Origin: Megamonas hypermegale
Lineage (GTDB): Bacteria; Bacillota; Negativicutes; Selenomonadales; Selenomonadaceae
Assembly (NCBI GenBank): GCA_002314325.1
Contig: DCFC01000010.1
Location: 141,560-170,629 of the forward strand
Direction: 5' to 3'
DNA: 29,070 bases
Under the pieces are notes generated by a model. That model ran no database searches and was not told the DNA's origin. It saw only the letters and a program-made list of their open reading frames with translations. Of this stretch, positions 1-8,281 are shown piece by piece. Positions within the stretch are counted from its first letter, which is position 1. Every line of letters starts with the position of its first letter. Both the position numbers and the translations under genes were made by a program.

Positions 1-5
1 CCATA

Positions 6-135
6 AGAGATTTTCACTTTAAAAATAAAATTTATTAGCTGTAACGTTCAAAAACTCGCTTCGCTCAAACATTTGAACTAAAGGCACATCTAATAAATTT
101 TATTTTTAATAGCTAAAGCTACCGTGAAAATCTCT
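6..135. repeat. Long imperfect palindrome, AT-rich
   Basis: Bases 6-17 pair perfectly with 124-135 (12 bp). Bases 19-38 pair perfectly with 90-109 (20 bp). A 14-nt bulge at 110-123 separates the two right-hand segments. Inside the loop GTTCAAA (46-52) pairs with TTTGAAC (72-78). The whole stretch could form a very long hairpin in RNA or a cruciform in DNA. It may terminate transcription of a gene left of the window or be a palindromic intergenic repeat. No ORF is seen here. Confidence 0.7.
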
Positions 136-361
136 AACATGGATGAAAGTTTTAGTATAAGTAGCGGATTGTAGTGTTAACAGCTCAAATTTTAGTTCCT
201 GATAGAAACAGAAGGCACGAGCCAAATTTAAACGTTTCGAACCATTGTATCGTCTGTACTTGTTAAAGAGCTACGAAGGCTCGCCCAGTGCAGCGATAGC
301 GAAACGTTAAAAGATTTTCTTTTTGGTTCATTTTTCTTTTGGCTTCAAAAGAAAAATGAAC
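136..361. repeat. Non-coding stretch ending in a perfect 16-bp hairpin
   Basis: No credible gene is visible in 136-325. Bases 231-239 (AACGTTTCG) and 300-308 form a 9-bp inverted repeat. Bases 326-341 and 346-361 form a perfect 16-bp stem around a 4-nt loop, with a pyrimidine-rich left arm of the form TTTTTCTTTTG. A similar hairpin with arms of the same character lies after serS at 16178-16212, so this may be a dispersed repeat family. No long T-run follows it on either strand, so simple terminator function is uncertain. Confidence 0.6.
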
Positions 362-421
362 AATACACATTATATATTGTATCATCAATAAAATTTTATG
401 AAAAATTTTTTACAAAAATTG

Positions 422-450
422 TTGTAAATTTCTTCCCTTTGTATTACAAT
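422..450 (+). promoter_or_regulatory. niaP promoter
   Basis: A -35 box TTGTAA (422-427) and a -10 box TACAAT (445-450) are separated by 17 bp, just upstream of niaP. The -35 hexamer is also mirrored by TTACAA at 444-449, so the promoter elements themselves form an inverted repeat. Confidence 0.7.
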
Positions 451-465
451 ATGTGTAAATTTTGC

Positions 466-475
466 TGTCATGACA
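466..475. promoter_or_regulatory. Palindromic candidate operator in niaP leader
   Basis: TGTCATGACA is a perfect 10-bp palindrome about 15 nt downstream of the -10 box, where a bound repressor would block transcription. niaP genes in Firmicutes are often repressed by the niacin-responsive regulator NiaR. Assigning this site to NiaR is inference. Confidence 0.4.
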
Positions 476-508
476 ATAGAATTGATAGCTATAAAGGAGA
501 GATAGAAA

Positions 509-1822
509 ATGTTATTGCAACGATTAGAAGCGTTGCCTGTAGGTAGTTTTCATTATAAGTTATTATTCATAACAGGTCTTGGCTGGCTGTTTGATGCCAT
601 GGATACAGGTCTTATCGGTTTTGTTCTGCCGGTGCTCGGCAAAGAGTGGGGCTTGGCGGCGACGCAGATGGGAGCTATCGGTTCCATCGGTCTTGTCGGT
701 ATGGCCCTCGGTGCTGTAGTTGCCGGTTCCATTGCTGACCGTTTCGGACGAAAGACGGTATTTTCCGCAACGGTTATCATGTACAGTATAGCGACGGGGC
801 TGTGTGCCATATCGTGGAGTTATGAATCGCTGCTACTGTTCCGTTTCTTTGTCGGTTTCGGTCTGGGCGGCGAGCTGCCGGTTGCGGCGACATTGATGTC
901 CGAATATGCTCCGACCAATCTGCGCGGCAGATTTATCGTTCTTTTGGAAAGCTTCTGGGGCGTCGGCTGGATTTGCGCAGCCTGCATTGCCTATATGTTC
1001 ATTCCGGTTTACGGCTGGCATTATGCGTTCATCATCGGTGCACTGCCGGCAATTTACGTATTTTTCATCCGCCTGCACATGCCGGAATCAGTGCGTTATC
1101 TTTTATCAAAAGGTAAAGTTGCTGAAGCACAGAAAATTGTCAGCGATTTGGAAAATAAGCTGGGCGTTAAATATAACGGCGATTTAACTGTAAAAACAGA
1201 AGAAATAAAAGTAGAAAAACCGCGTCTGAAGGATTTATGGTCAAGAAAATATCTAGCGCGCACTATCATGCTTTGGATTGTCTGGTTCGGTATCGTTTAC
1301 AGCTATTACGGTATTTTCACATGGCTTCCAGCTATCGTTTATCAGCAGGGTTTTGAATTTGTCAAAACGTTTGAATATGTACTGTTAATCACATTTGCTC
1401 AGTTGCCGGGCTATTTCTGCGCGGCATGGCTTGTCGATAAAATCGGCAGAAAATACACGCTGTCGCTCTTTTTGTGCATGAGCGGCGTGGCAAGTTATTT
1501 TTTCGGCCAGGCGGATACGGCGCAGATGATTATTTTCTGGGGCTGCGTAATGTCATTCTTTAATCTCGGTGCATGGGGCGTTGTTTATACCTATACGCCG
1601 GAACTTTATCCGACGGCAATCCGTGCCATGGGCAGCGGCTGGGCGGCAGGTATCGGCCGTATCGGCGGCATGGCGGCGCCGTTTGTTGTCGGTCTTATGA
1701 TTGAAGCGGGCAGCGATATGCACACCGTATTTTATATGTTTGCCGCGGTATTCGTAATCATTGCCGTTGCCGTATTCAGTCTCGGTATAGAAACGAAACA
1801 AAAAAACTTGGAAAACATTTAA
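509..1822 (+). CDS. niaP: Niacin/nicotinamide MFS transporter NiaP
   Basis: A 437-residue major facilitator protein that I recognise as close to Bacillus subtilis NiaP (YceI), a membrane importer of nicotinic acid/nicotinamide for NAD salvage. Family signatures visible are GLGWLFDAMD near the N-terminus, the loop motif ADRFGRK, GLGGELPVA, the LLESFWGVGW segment, WFGIVYSYYGIFTWLP, QLPGYFCAAW, and FFNLGAWGVVYTYTPELYPT with AIRAMGSG in the C-terminal half. Length is normal for the family and about twelve hydrophobic segments are apparent. The ATG start is set by AAGGAGA at 494-500. The gene stands alone with its own promoter and terminator. Other sugar-porter or aromatic-acid MFS functions are possible but less likely given the motif match. 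Confidence 0.88.
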   Translation: MLLQRLEALPVGSFHYKLLFITGLGWLFDAMDTGLIGFVLPVLGKEWGLAATQMGAIGSIGLVGMALGAVVAGSIADRFGRKTVFSATVIMYSIATGLCAISWSYESLLLFRFFVGFGLGGELPVAATLMSEYAPTNLRGRFIVLLESFWGVGWICAACIAYMFIPVYGWHYAFIIGALPAIYVFFIRLHMPESVRYLLSKGKVAEAQKIVSDLENKLGVKYNGDLTVKTEEIKVEKPRLKDLWSRKYLARTIMLWIVWFGIVYSYYGIFTWLPAIVYQQGFEFVKTFEYVLLITFAQLPGYFCAAWLVDKIGRKYTLSLFLCMSGVASYFFGQADTAQMIIFWGCVMSFFNLGAWGVVYTYTPELYPTAIRAMGSGWAAGIGRIGGMAAPFVVGLMIEAGSDMHTVFYMFAAVFVIIAVAVFSLGIETKQKNLENI

Positions 1823-1840
1823 CTATAAAGATATAAAGAA

Positions 1841-1877
1841 AAAATAGCAGGTACAATTTATGTATCTGCTGTTTTTT
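1841..1877 (+). terminator. Rho-independent terminator of niaP
   Basis: AGCAGGTACA (1846-1855) pairs with TGTATCTGCT (1861-1870) with one G-U pair and a 5-nt loop, followed by GTTTTTT. Confidence 0.85.
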
Positions 1878-1883
1878 ATATTT

Positions 1884-1940
1884 TATCGGCAAAATAAAAT
1901 TGAAAAAATAGATATTTTTTTACTTGATAGTTTGCCGATA
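1884..1940. promoter_or_regulatory. Inverted repeat around the promoter region of the fic gene
   Basis: TATCGGCAAA (1884-1893) and its exact complement TTTGCCGATA (1931-1940) are 37 bp apart. They enclose a weak promoter-like stretch with TTGAAA at 1900-1905. The second half-site lies about 40 bp before the start codon. Two half-sites bracketing a promoter are typical of a looping or autoregulatory operator. The Fic protein's own N-terminal HTH is a plausible binder (inference). Confidence 0.5.
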
Positions 1941-1981
1941 GCAGCATAAAATAAATTTAATTAGGAAATGAAGGTGAATTT

Positions 1982-2881
1982 ATGAAATATTGTTCGGTCG
2001 AAGAATTTGCCAAAAAATGGAATGTTTCAAAGCGTACGGTGCGCAATTACTGTGCAGAGGGAAGAATAACGGGAGTTTTTCTGACGGGAAAGACTTGGAA
2101 TATTCCGGAAACGGCAGAAAAACCGTTGCGAAAAAAACGCAGTAAGAAAAGTGCAAATACTTTATTGTCCGTTCTGCAAAGAGAAAAGGAAAGCAGACTT
2201 TCCGGCGGAATTTATCATAGACTGCAGATAGATATGACGTATAATTCCAATCATATGGAAGGCAGTATGTTGACGCATGAGCAGACGCGGTATATTTTTG
2301 AAACGCATACTATCGGTATGACAAAGACTGCCGTAAATATAGATGATATTATAGAGACGACAAATCATTTTCGCTGTATAGATATGGTTATTGATAATGC
2401 AAACAATAAACTGGGAGAAAGTTTTATAAAAAAACTGCATGAAACATTAAAAAACGGAACAAGTGATAGCAGAAAAGATTGGTTTGCAATAGGAGATTAT
2501 AAAAGATTGCCCAATGAAGTCGGAGGAAGAAGGACAGCACAACCTGAACAGGTAAGCGGAAAAATGAAGCAGTTATTAAAGCAGTATAATTCTACAGCAA
2601 AGAAAACATTGGAGGAAATTATTGCTTTTCATGCGGATTTTGAAACTATTCATCCGTTTCAGGACGGCAACGGACGTATAGGCAGACTTATTATGCTGAA
2701 AGAATGTTTGAAGAATAATATAGTGCCGTTTATTATCAGTGATGATTTGAAAATGTTTTATTATCGTGGATTGCATGAATGGAATAAGGAAAGAGGATTT
2801 TTAATAGATACTTGTTTGACAGCTCAGGACAGATTTAAAAATTTGCTGGATTATTTTCGGATTGTTTATAAAGAAGATTAA
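1982..2881 (+). CDS. Fic-family protein with N-terminal helix-turn-helix
   Basis: The 299-residue product starts with a MerR/excisionase-like HTH (residues 3-42), with the segment VSKRTVRNYCAEGRI typical of the recognition part. A Fic core follows. The canonical Fic motif HPFQDGNGRIGR occupies residues 224-235, with catalytic His224, Asp228 and the phosphate-binding GNGR. Residues 89-94 (SNHMEG) match the inhibitory S/T-x-x-x-E-G/N helix, with Glu93 as the autoinhibitory glutamate, N-terminal to the core as in class II Fic proteins. Such enzymes usually transfer AMP from ATP to a protein hydroxyl. The target here is unknown. The start is supported by AAGGTG at 1971-1976. The gene lies directly upstream of a type I restriction locus, where Fic proteins are often found, and may regulate transcription as well as modify a protein. 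Confidence 0.88.
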   Translation: MKYCSVEEFAKKWNVSKRTVRNYCAEGRITGVFLTGKTWNIPETAEKPLRKKRSKKSANTLLSVLQREKESRLSGGIYHRLQIDMTYNSNHMEGSMLTHEQTRYIFETHTIGMTKTAVNIDDIIETTNHFRCIDMVIDNANNKLGESFIKKLHETLKNGTSDSRKDWFAIGDYKRLPNEVGGRRTAQPEQVSGKMKQLLKQYNSTAKKTLEEIIAFHADFETIHPFQDGNGRIGRLIMLKECLKNNIVPFIISDDLKMFYYRGLHEWNKERGFLIDTCLTAQDRFKNLLDYFRIVYKED

Positions 2882-2887
2882 TGTAAG

Positions 2888-2896
2888 TGTTATAAT
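2888..2896 (+). promoter_or_regulatory. Candidate extended -10 promoter for hsdR
   Basis: TGTTATAAT (TGn plus a perfect -10 at 2891-2896) lies 38 bp before the hsdR start codon. No good -35 is seen at 17 bp, so this would be an extended -10 promoter. Confidence 0.4.
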
Positions 2897-2934
2897 TGAA
2901 TATTAGATAGATGAAATAGAAAGGATGTGATTAT

Positions 2935-5289
2935 ATGGCAGTCAATTTAACGGAAGAAGATGTGAAGTTTCGGTATATAAAGCCTGCTATTGAAAAAGCC
3001 GGTTGGCATAAAGAAGATATTTTTTATGAGTATTACATCACAAAAGGTGCCGTGCAGGTTCATGGCAATAGTGTAACGCGCGGAGCGGCAAAAAAAGCGG
3101 ATTATATTATGACTTACGGCGTAGTAAAACAGCCGTTAGCTGTTGTGGAAGCGAAACAGATGAAGTTTCCTGTAGGGTACGGAATGAACCAGGCAATGGA
3201 ATATGCTCAAATGCTGGATATAAAATTTGCTTATTCGTCCAACGGCAAAGGTTTTATTGAGTATGATTTTTTTACGGGAAAGACAAAAGAATTAAAAATA
3301 GATGAATTTCCTACACCGCAAGAATTATGGCAGCGTTACTGCGTTGGGAAAGAATTGGATGAAGAAACGGAAAAAATTGTGCAGGAACCGTATTATATAG
3401 ATACTTTCAATAATAAAAAACCGAGATATTATCAGCGTATAGCGATAGACAGAACGATTGAAGCTATAGCTAAAAACCAAAAACGTATTTTACTGGTGAT
3501 GGCGACAGGAACGGGTAAAACGTATACGGCATTTCAGATTGTCTACAGATTAATTCGTGCAAAGAAAGTAAACCGTGTGCTTTATCTGGCGGATAGAAAT
3601 ATTTTGATAGACCAGACTATCGGGCAGGATTTCAAGCCGTTTGAAAAAGTTATAACGAAAGTGAAAAACCGGCATTTGGATAGTTCGTATGAAATTTATA
3701 TGAGTTTATATCAGCAGCTTGTTGGCGATAACGGTGAAGAAATTTTCCGCCAGTTCAAGCCGGAGTTTTTTGATTTGATTATTGTGGATGAATGTCATCG
3801 CGGCAGTGCTAAAGATGATTCGCAGTGGCGAGCTATTTTGAATTATTTTAAAGATGCTGTCCAAATCGGGTTGACGGCAACGCCGAAGGAAACTAAGGAG
3901 GTCAGCAATCAGTCATATTTCGGTGAACCTGTTTATACATACAGTTTGAAACAGGGAATAGCCGACGGATTTTTGGCTCCGTATAAAGTTATCCGCATAA
4001 ATATAGACAGAGATAGCGAAGGCTGGCGACCGTATAAAGGACAGATAGATTTGAACGGGCAGGAAATAGAAGACAGAGTTTATACGGGAACGGATTTTGA
4101 TAAAACTTTGATTATCGATGAGCGGACAAAAGAAGTAGCCAAAAGAATAACGCGCTGGCTCAAGGAAAATGGTAGATACAGCAAGACTATCGTATTTTGC
4201 GTAGATATCGGACATGCGGAAAGAATGAGACAGGCACTTATAAATGAAAATAGCGATATTATGAAGGTAAATCCGAATTATATTATGCGCATTACCGGCG
4301 ATAATAAAGAAGGAAAGGCAAAATTAGATTACTTTATCGACCCTGTAGAGAAATATCCTACGATTGTAACGACTTCCAAATTGATGACAACCGGTGTTGA
4401 CGCTAAAACGTGTAAACTGATAGTATTGGAGAATAATATAAATTCGATTATAGAATTTAAACAGATAATCGGACGCGGAACGAGATTAAATCCTGATTAC
4501 GGTAAAAACTTTTTTACCATTATGGATTTTCGAGGTGTAACGAGATTGTTTTCCGACCCGGATTTTGACGGCGAACCGATAACTGTTATAGATGGGGATA
4601 ATTCATTGCCGAAAGACGGACAGGATACCGATAATACGGAAACAGAGTCGGATGAGCCTGTATTTACGCCGCCGGAAGTACATGAAGTTAAAGAGAAATA
4701 CCATGTAAACGGTGTAGATGTGAATATTGTAAGTGAGCGTGTACAGTATCTTGACGCTGACGGAAAACTTATAACGGAAAGTCTTGTTGACTACAGTAAG
4801 AAAAATATTCGCAGAGAATATGCTTCCTTAAATGATTTTATCAATGCGTGGAGCCGAACTGCCAAAAAACAGGTAATTATTGAAGAACTGGAAAAATGCA
4901 ATGTTTCACTGGAAGAATTAAAAAAGGCTACAGGCAGAGATGATTTGGACGAATTTGATTTAATCCTGCATATAGCGTATGATCAGAAACCTTTGACGCG
5001 TAAAGAACGCATTGCTAATGTGAAAAAGAAAAATTATTTTGGTAAATATTCCGAAACATGTCGGCAGGTACTTGACGCTTTGATGGAAGAATATATGGAT
5101 GAAGGGATTACGGAAATTCAAAATCCGCAGGTTCTGCGTAATAAGAAATTTGCCAAATGGGGCAGTATGGTGAAGATAGCCAAATTATTCGGCGGCAAAA
5201 AACAGTATTTTGAAGCGGTAGACGAACTTACCGACTTGATTTATGCACAGGATATGCCGCAGAATAAGCAGGAAACAGATTATGTATAA
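2935..5289 (+). CDS. hsdR: Type I restriction enzyme R subunit (HsdR)
   Basis: This 784-residue motor and nuclease subunit of a type I restriction-modification complex translocates DNA by ATP hydrolysis and cleaves unmethylated DNA. A PD-(D/E)xK nuclease is visible at the N-terminus with Asp56 and Glu72-Ala-Lys74. The SF2 helicase core follows: Walker A ATGTGKT at 190-196, DECH Walker B at 285-288, motif III TATP at 314-317, and a later GRGTRLNP motif VI. The C-terminal roughly 200 residues would dock to the methyltransferase. The length suits the EcoEI-like group. AGAAAGGAT precedes the ATG. It is the first gene of an hsdR-hsdM-hsdS run with short gaps, so the three are very likely cotranscribed. 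The reading frame looks intact. Confidence 0.95.
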   Translation: MAVNLTEEDVKFRYIKPAIEKAGWHKEDIFYEYYITKGAVQVHGNSVTRGAAKKADYIMTYGVVKQPLAVVEAKQMKFPVGYGMNQAMEYAQMLDIKFAYSSNGKGFIEYDFFTGKTKELKIDEFPTPQELWQRYCVGKELDEETEKIVQEPYYIDTFNNKKPRYYQRIAIDRTIEAIAKNQKRILLVMATGTGKTYTAFQIVYRLIRAKKVNRVLYLADRNILIDQTIGQDFKPFEKVITKVKNRHLDSSYEIYMSLYQQLVGDNGEEIFRQFKPEFFDLIIVDECHRGSAKDDSQWRAILNYFKDAVQIGLTATPKETKEVSNQSYFGEPVYTYSLKQGIADGFLAPYKVIRINIDRDSEGWRPYKGQIDLNGQEIEDRVYTGTDFDKTLIIDERTKEVAKRITRWLKENGRYSKTIVFCVDIGHAERMRQALINENSDIMKVNPNYIMRITGDNKEGKAKLDYFIDPVEKYPTIVTTSKLMTTGVDAKTCKLIVLENNINSIIEFKQIIGRGTRLNPDYGKNFFTIMDFRGVTRLFSDPDFDGEPITVIDGDNSLPKDGQDTDNTETESDEPVFTPPEVHEVKEKYHVNGVDVNIVSERVQYLDADGKLITESLVDYSKKNIRREYASLNDFINAWSRTAKKQVIIEELEKCNVSLEELKKATGRDDLDEFDLILHIAYDQKPLTRKERIANVKKKNYFGKYSETCRQVLDALMEEYMDEGITEIQNPQVLRNKKFAKWGSMVKIAKLFGGKKQYFEAVDELTDLIYAQDMPQNKQETDYV

Positions 5290-5311
5290 TAATTGATAAA
5301 GGAGATTAAGT

Positions 5312-6787
5312 GTGAGTTTAGGGGCTTTTGTAAAAAATATCCAGAATATAATGCGGGGCGACAGCGGCGTAAATGGCGATGCCCAGCGCATAGAACAGCT
5401 GACGTGGCTGCTGTTTCTAAAAATCTATGCCAAAAAAGAAGAAGAATGGTCTTTTGATGAAGATTATAGATCTGTTCTGCCGGAAGAATGTAAATGGGAA
5501 AATTGGGCGGTTGATAATAAAGACGGTAAAGCCTTAACAGGAGATAGTTTGTTGGAATTCGTCAATGAAAAACTGTTCAAGCAGTTAAAAAATTTAAAAC
5601 TGCCGGAAGATGCGCCGATGAAACATAAAATTCTGCGCGATGCGTTTTTGAGCACCAATCAGTATATGAAGGACGGTGTTCTGCTCCGTCAGCTAATCAA
5701 TGAAATCAACGAAATAGATTTTGATGATATGAAAGAACTGCACGCTTTCGGCGATATTTACGAAACAATCCTGAGAAGTCTGCAAAGCGCCGGCAATGCG
5801 GGAGAATTCTACACACCGAGAGCCGTTACGGATTTTATCGTAGAAATGGTAAATCCTAAACTGGGCGAACACGTAGCCGATTTTGCCTGCGGTACGGGCG
5901 GATTTTTAACATCAACACTCAATCATTTAAGTAAAGATATGGATAATGTGGAAGACAGAGAGCAGTTCAATAATGCAGTATACGGTATAGAGAAAAAACC
6001 GCTGCCGCATCTTTTGTGCGTAACGAATATGCTGCTGCACGATATAGACAATCCGCAGATATATAATGCCAATTCACTGGAACGAAAAGTACGGGATTAT
6101 AAGGAAAACGATAAATTTGAAGTGATATTGATGAACCCGCCGTATGGAGGTACGGAAAATGAGATAATAAAGGAAAACTTTCCGGCGGATATGCGCAGCA
6201 GTGAAACAGCAGATTTGTTTATTGCTCTGATTATGTACAGACTGAAACAAAACGGCAGAGCGGCGGTTATCATTCCGGACGGCTTCCTGTTCGGGCTGGA
6301 TAATGCCAAGACTGCTATAAAGAAAAAGCTGTTTGATGAATTTAACGTGCATACAATTATCCGTCTGCCGAGTTCCGTATTTGCACCGTATACATCAATC
6401 ACTACGAACATTATTTTCTTTGATAATACGGGAGCAACAGAAAATACATGGTTTTATCGTGTGGATATGCCGGAAGGATATAAACATTTCTCCAAAACAA
6501 AGCCGATGAAACTGGAGCATTTTACAGATTGCATGAACTGGTGGAAAAACCGGCAGGAAATAAAAGACAGCGAAACGGACACATACAAAGCTAAAGCATA
6601 TACGTACGAAGAAATCGAACAGCGCGGATTTGATATAGATTTGTGCGGCTATCCGACCATTGAAGAAGAAATACTTTCACCGGAAGAAACGATTATGCGG
6701 TATAAAGAAGAGCGAACTGCTTTAAATAAGAAAATAGACGAACAGCTTCAAGAAATTGAAAAACTTTTAGGAGTGAAAATATGCTAG
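5312..6787 (+). CDS. hsdM: Type I restriction-modification methyltransferase (HsdM)
   Basis: The 491-residue N6-adenine methyltransferase subunit uses S-adenosylmethionine and the HsdS specificity subunit to protect host DNA. The N-terminal helical domain is typical of HsdM (residues 1-150). EFYTPRAVTDFIV precedes motif I FACGTGGF (191-198), and the catalytic motif IV is NPPY (275-278). The start is GTG, placed by AAAGGAG at 5298-5304. The gene begins 22 bp after hsdR stops. Its last 7 bases overlap the hsdS start (6781-6787), so hsdS is probably translationally coupled. No defect is visible. Confidence 0.95.
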   Translation: MSLGAFVKNIQNIMRGDSGVNGDAQRIEQLTWLLFLKIYAKKEEEWSFDEDYRSVLPEECKWENWAVDNKDGKALTGDSLLEFVNEKLFKQLKNLKLPEDAPMKHKILRDAFLSTNQYMKDGVLLRQLINEINEIDFDDMKELHAFGDIYETILRSLQSAGNAGEFYTPRAVTDFIVEMVNPKLGEHVADFACGTGGFLTSTLNHLSKDMDNVEDREQFNNAVYGIEKKPLPHLLCVTNMLLHDIDNPQIYNANSLERKVRDYKENDKFEVILMNPPYGGTENEIIKENFPADMRSSETADLFIALIMYRLKQNGRAAVIIPDGFLFGLDNAKTAIKKKLFDEFNVHTIIRLPSSVFAPYTSITTNIIFFDNTGATENTWFYRVDMPEGYKHFSKTKPMKLEHFTDCMNWWKNRQEIKDSETDTYKAKAYTYEEIEQRGFDIDLCGYPTIEEEILSPEETIMRYKEERTALNKKIDEQLQEIEKLLGVKIC

Positions 6788-8238
6788 CCGACAAACTGAG
6801 AAAAGCAGTCCTGCAAGCGGCAATACAAGGAAAATTGACAAAGCAGTTACCTACAGACGGCAACGCCGCCGACCTTGTAGCAGAAATAAAAAAAGAAAAA
6901 GAACGGCTGATAGAAGAAAAGAAGATAAAAAAACAAAAATCTTTGCCGGAAATAACAGCAGAGGAAATACCGTTTGAAATTCCTGATAATTGGTGTTGGG
7001 TAAGATTAGGAGAAATTTCTTATAAAATTGTTGATGGTGATCATAATCCACCAGCAGGAGAACATCAAAAAACAAAATATTTAATGGCTTCGTCTACTAA
7101 TATTGGAGATATAAATTTAGTCAATTTAGAGAAAATGAGATATTTATCAAAAGAAAATTTTGATAAATGCAATCTTAGAACGGATTTGAAAAAAGATGAT
7201 ATATTATTTTCTTCTGTTGGGAGTATAGGAAATGCTATTGTATATAGGGAGAATTATAATTTAACATTTCAGCGTAGCGTTACAATTATAAGAACAAAGA
7301 TAAGTTCGTATTATTTAAGATATGTATTATTATCACCATATTGTCAGTATATATTTAAAACACAATCTTCAGGAACTGCGCAAAAAGGTTTTTATATTAG
7401 ACAGGTAATTAATTTAATAATTCCTTTACCGCCGTTAAAAGAGCAACAACAAATAGTAGAAAAGATAGATTCTATTTGGAAAAATTTACTTGATTTAGAA
7501 GCAAATGAAGAAAAATTATCTTTATTGCAAAAAAATTTTCCTAATAAATTAAAAAAATCTTTATTGCAGGCTGCTATTCAAGGCAAACTTACGGAGCAGT
7601 TACCTACAGATGACAATGTAGATGATTTACTGGCAGAAATCCGCAAAGAAAAAGAAAAACTGATTAAAGAAAAGAAAATAAAAAAACAAAAACCTCTGCC
7701 ACCAATAATAGAAGAAGAAATACTCTTTGAAATACCGGAAAATTGGCGTTGGGTAAGATTAGGAGAAATTGGAATAACTAAAACAGGAAACACACCATCT
7801 AGAGAAAAGTTAGAATATAAGGGAAATGATATTCCATTTATTACTCCTAAAGATATTTTAAATGATAAAGTAAATTATAATAATCAAGGGCTATCTTTAT
7901 TAGGAAAAAATTTTGCAAGGAACTGTAAAAAAGGTTCTATATTACAGGTATGTATAGGTGGTTCTATAGGGAAAGTTGCTATGATTGATAGAGAGGTTAC
8001 TTTTAATCAACAAATAAATTCAATAACATCTATAATCTGTTTAAATAAATATATATTTTTTGTTATGCAAGCACAATATTTTATAATATCTATGAAGAAT
8101 AAAGCTGGAGGAACAGCAACACCAATTATTAATAAAGGGTTATGGGACACATTATTAGTTCCGTTGCCACCAATAGCAGAGCAAAAACGTATAGTTAAAC
8201 AATTAAATCAACTTTTAGATAATGTAGAGAATTTGTAA
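6781..8238 (+). CDS. hsdS: Type I restriction specificity subunit (HsdS)
   Basis: The 485-residue DNA-recognition subunit contains two target recognition domains (TRDs), each preceded by the same conserved module. The first copy runs from the N-terminus (VLQAAIQGKL, then LPTDGN, then a Lys/Glu-rich coiled coil, then WCWVRLGEI). The second starts near residue 260 (LLQAAIQGKL, LPTDDN, WRWVRLGEI). LPPLKEQQQIV and LPPIAEQKRIV close TRD1 and TRD2. The TRDs are strikingly more AT-rich than the conserved modules and than hsdR/hsdM, as expected for horizontally exchanged TRDs. Perfect direct repeats of 16 bp (6842-6857, 7595-7610) and 23 bp (6995-7017, 7748-7770) mark the module borders. The start overlaps the end of hsdM. 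The recognition sequence cannot be read from the protein. Confidence 0.93.
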   Translation: MLADKLRKAVLQAAIQGKLTKQLPTDGNAADLVAEIKKEKERLIEEKKIKKQKSLPEITAEEIPFEIPDNWCWVRLGEISYKIVDGDHNPPAGEHQKTKYLMASSTNIGDINLVNLEKMRYLSKENFDKCNLRTDLKKDDILFSSVGSIGNAIVYRENYNLTFQRSVTIIRTKISSYYLRYVLLSPYCQYIFKTQSSGTAQKGFYIRQVINLIIPLPPLKEQQQIVEKIDSIWKNLLDLEANEEKLSLLQKNFPNKLKKSLLQAAIQGKLTEQLPTDDNVDDLLAEIRKEKEKLIKEKKIKKQKPLPPIIEEEILFEIPENWRWVRLGEIGITKTGNTPSREKLEYKGNDIPFITPKDILNDKVNYNNQGLSLLGKNFARNCKKGSILQVCIGGSIGKVAMIDREVTFNQQINSITSIICLNKYIFFVMQAQYFIISMKNKAGGTATPIINKGLWDTLLVPLPPIAEQKRIVKQLNQLLDNVENL

Positions 8239-8281
8239 CTAAAATAGTTTAAAGATTTTATAATAATAGAGGATTTTTAAT

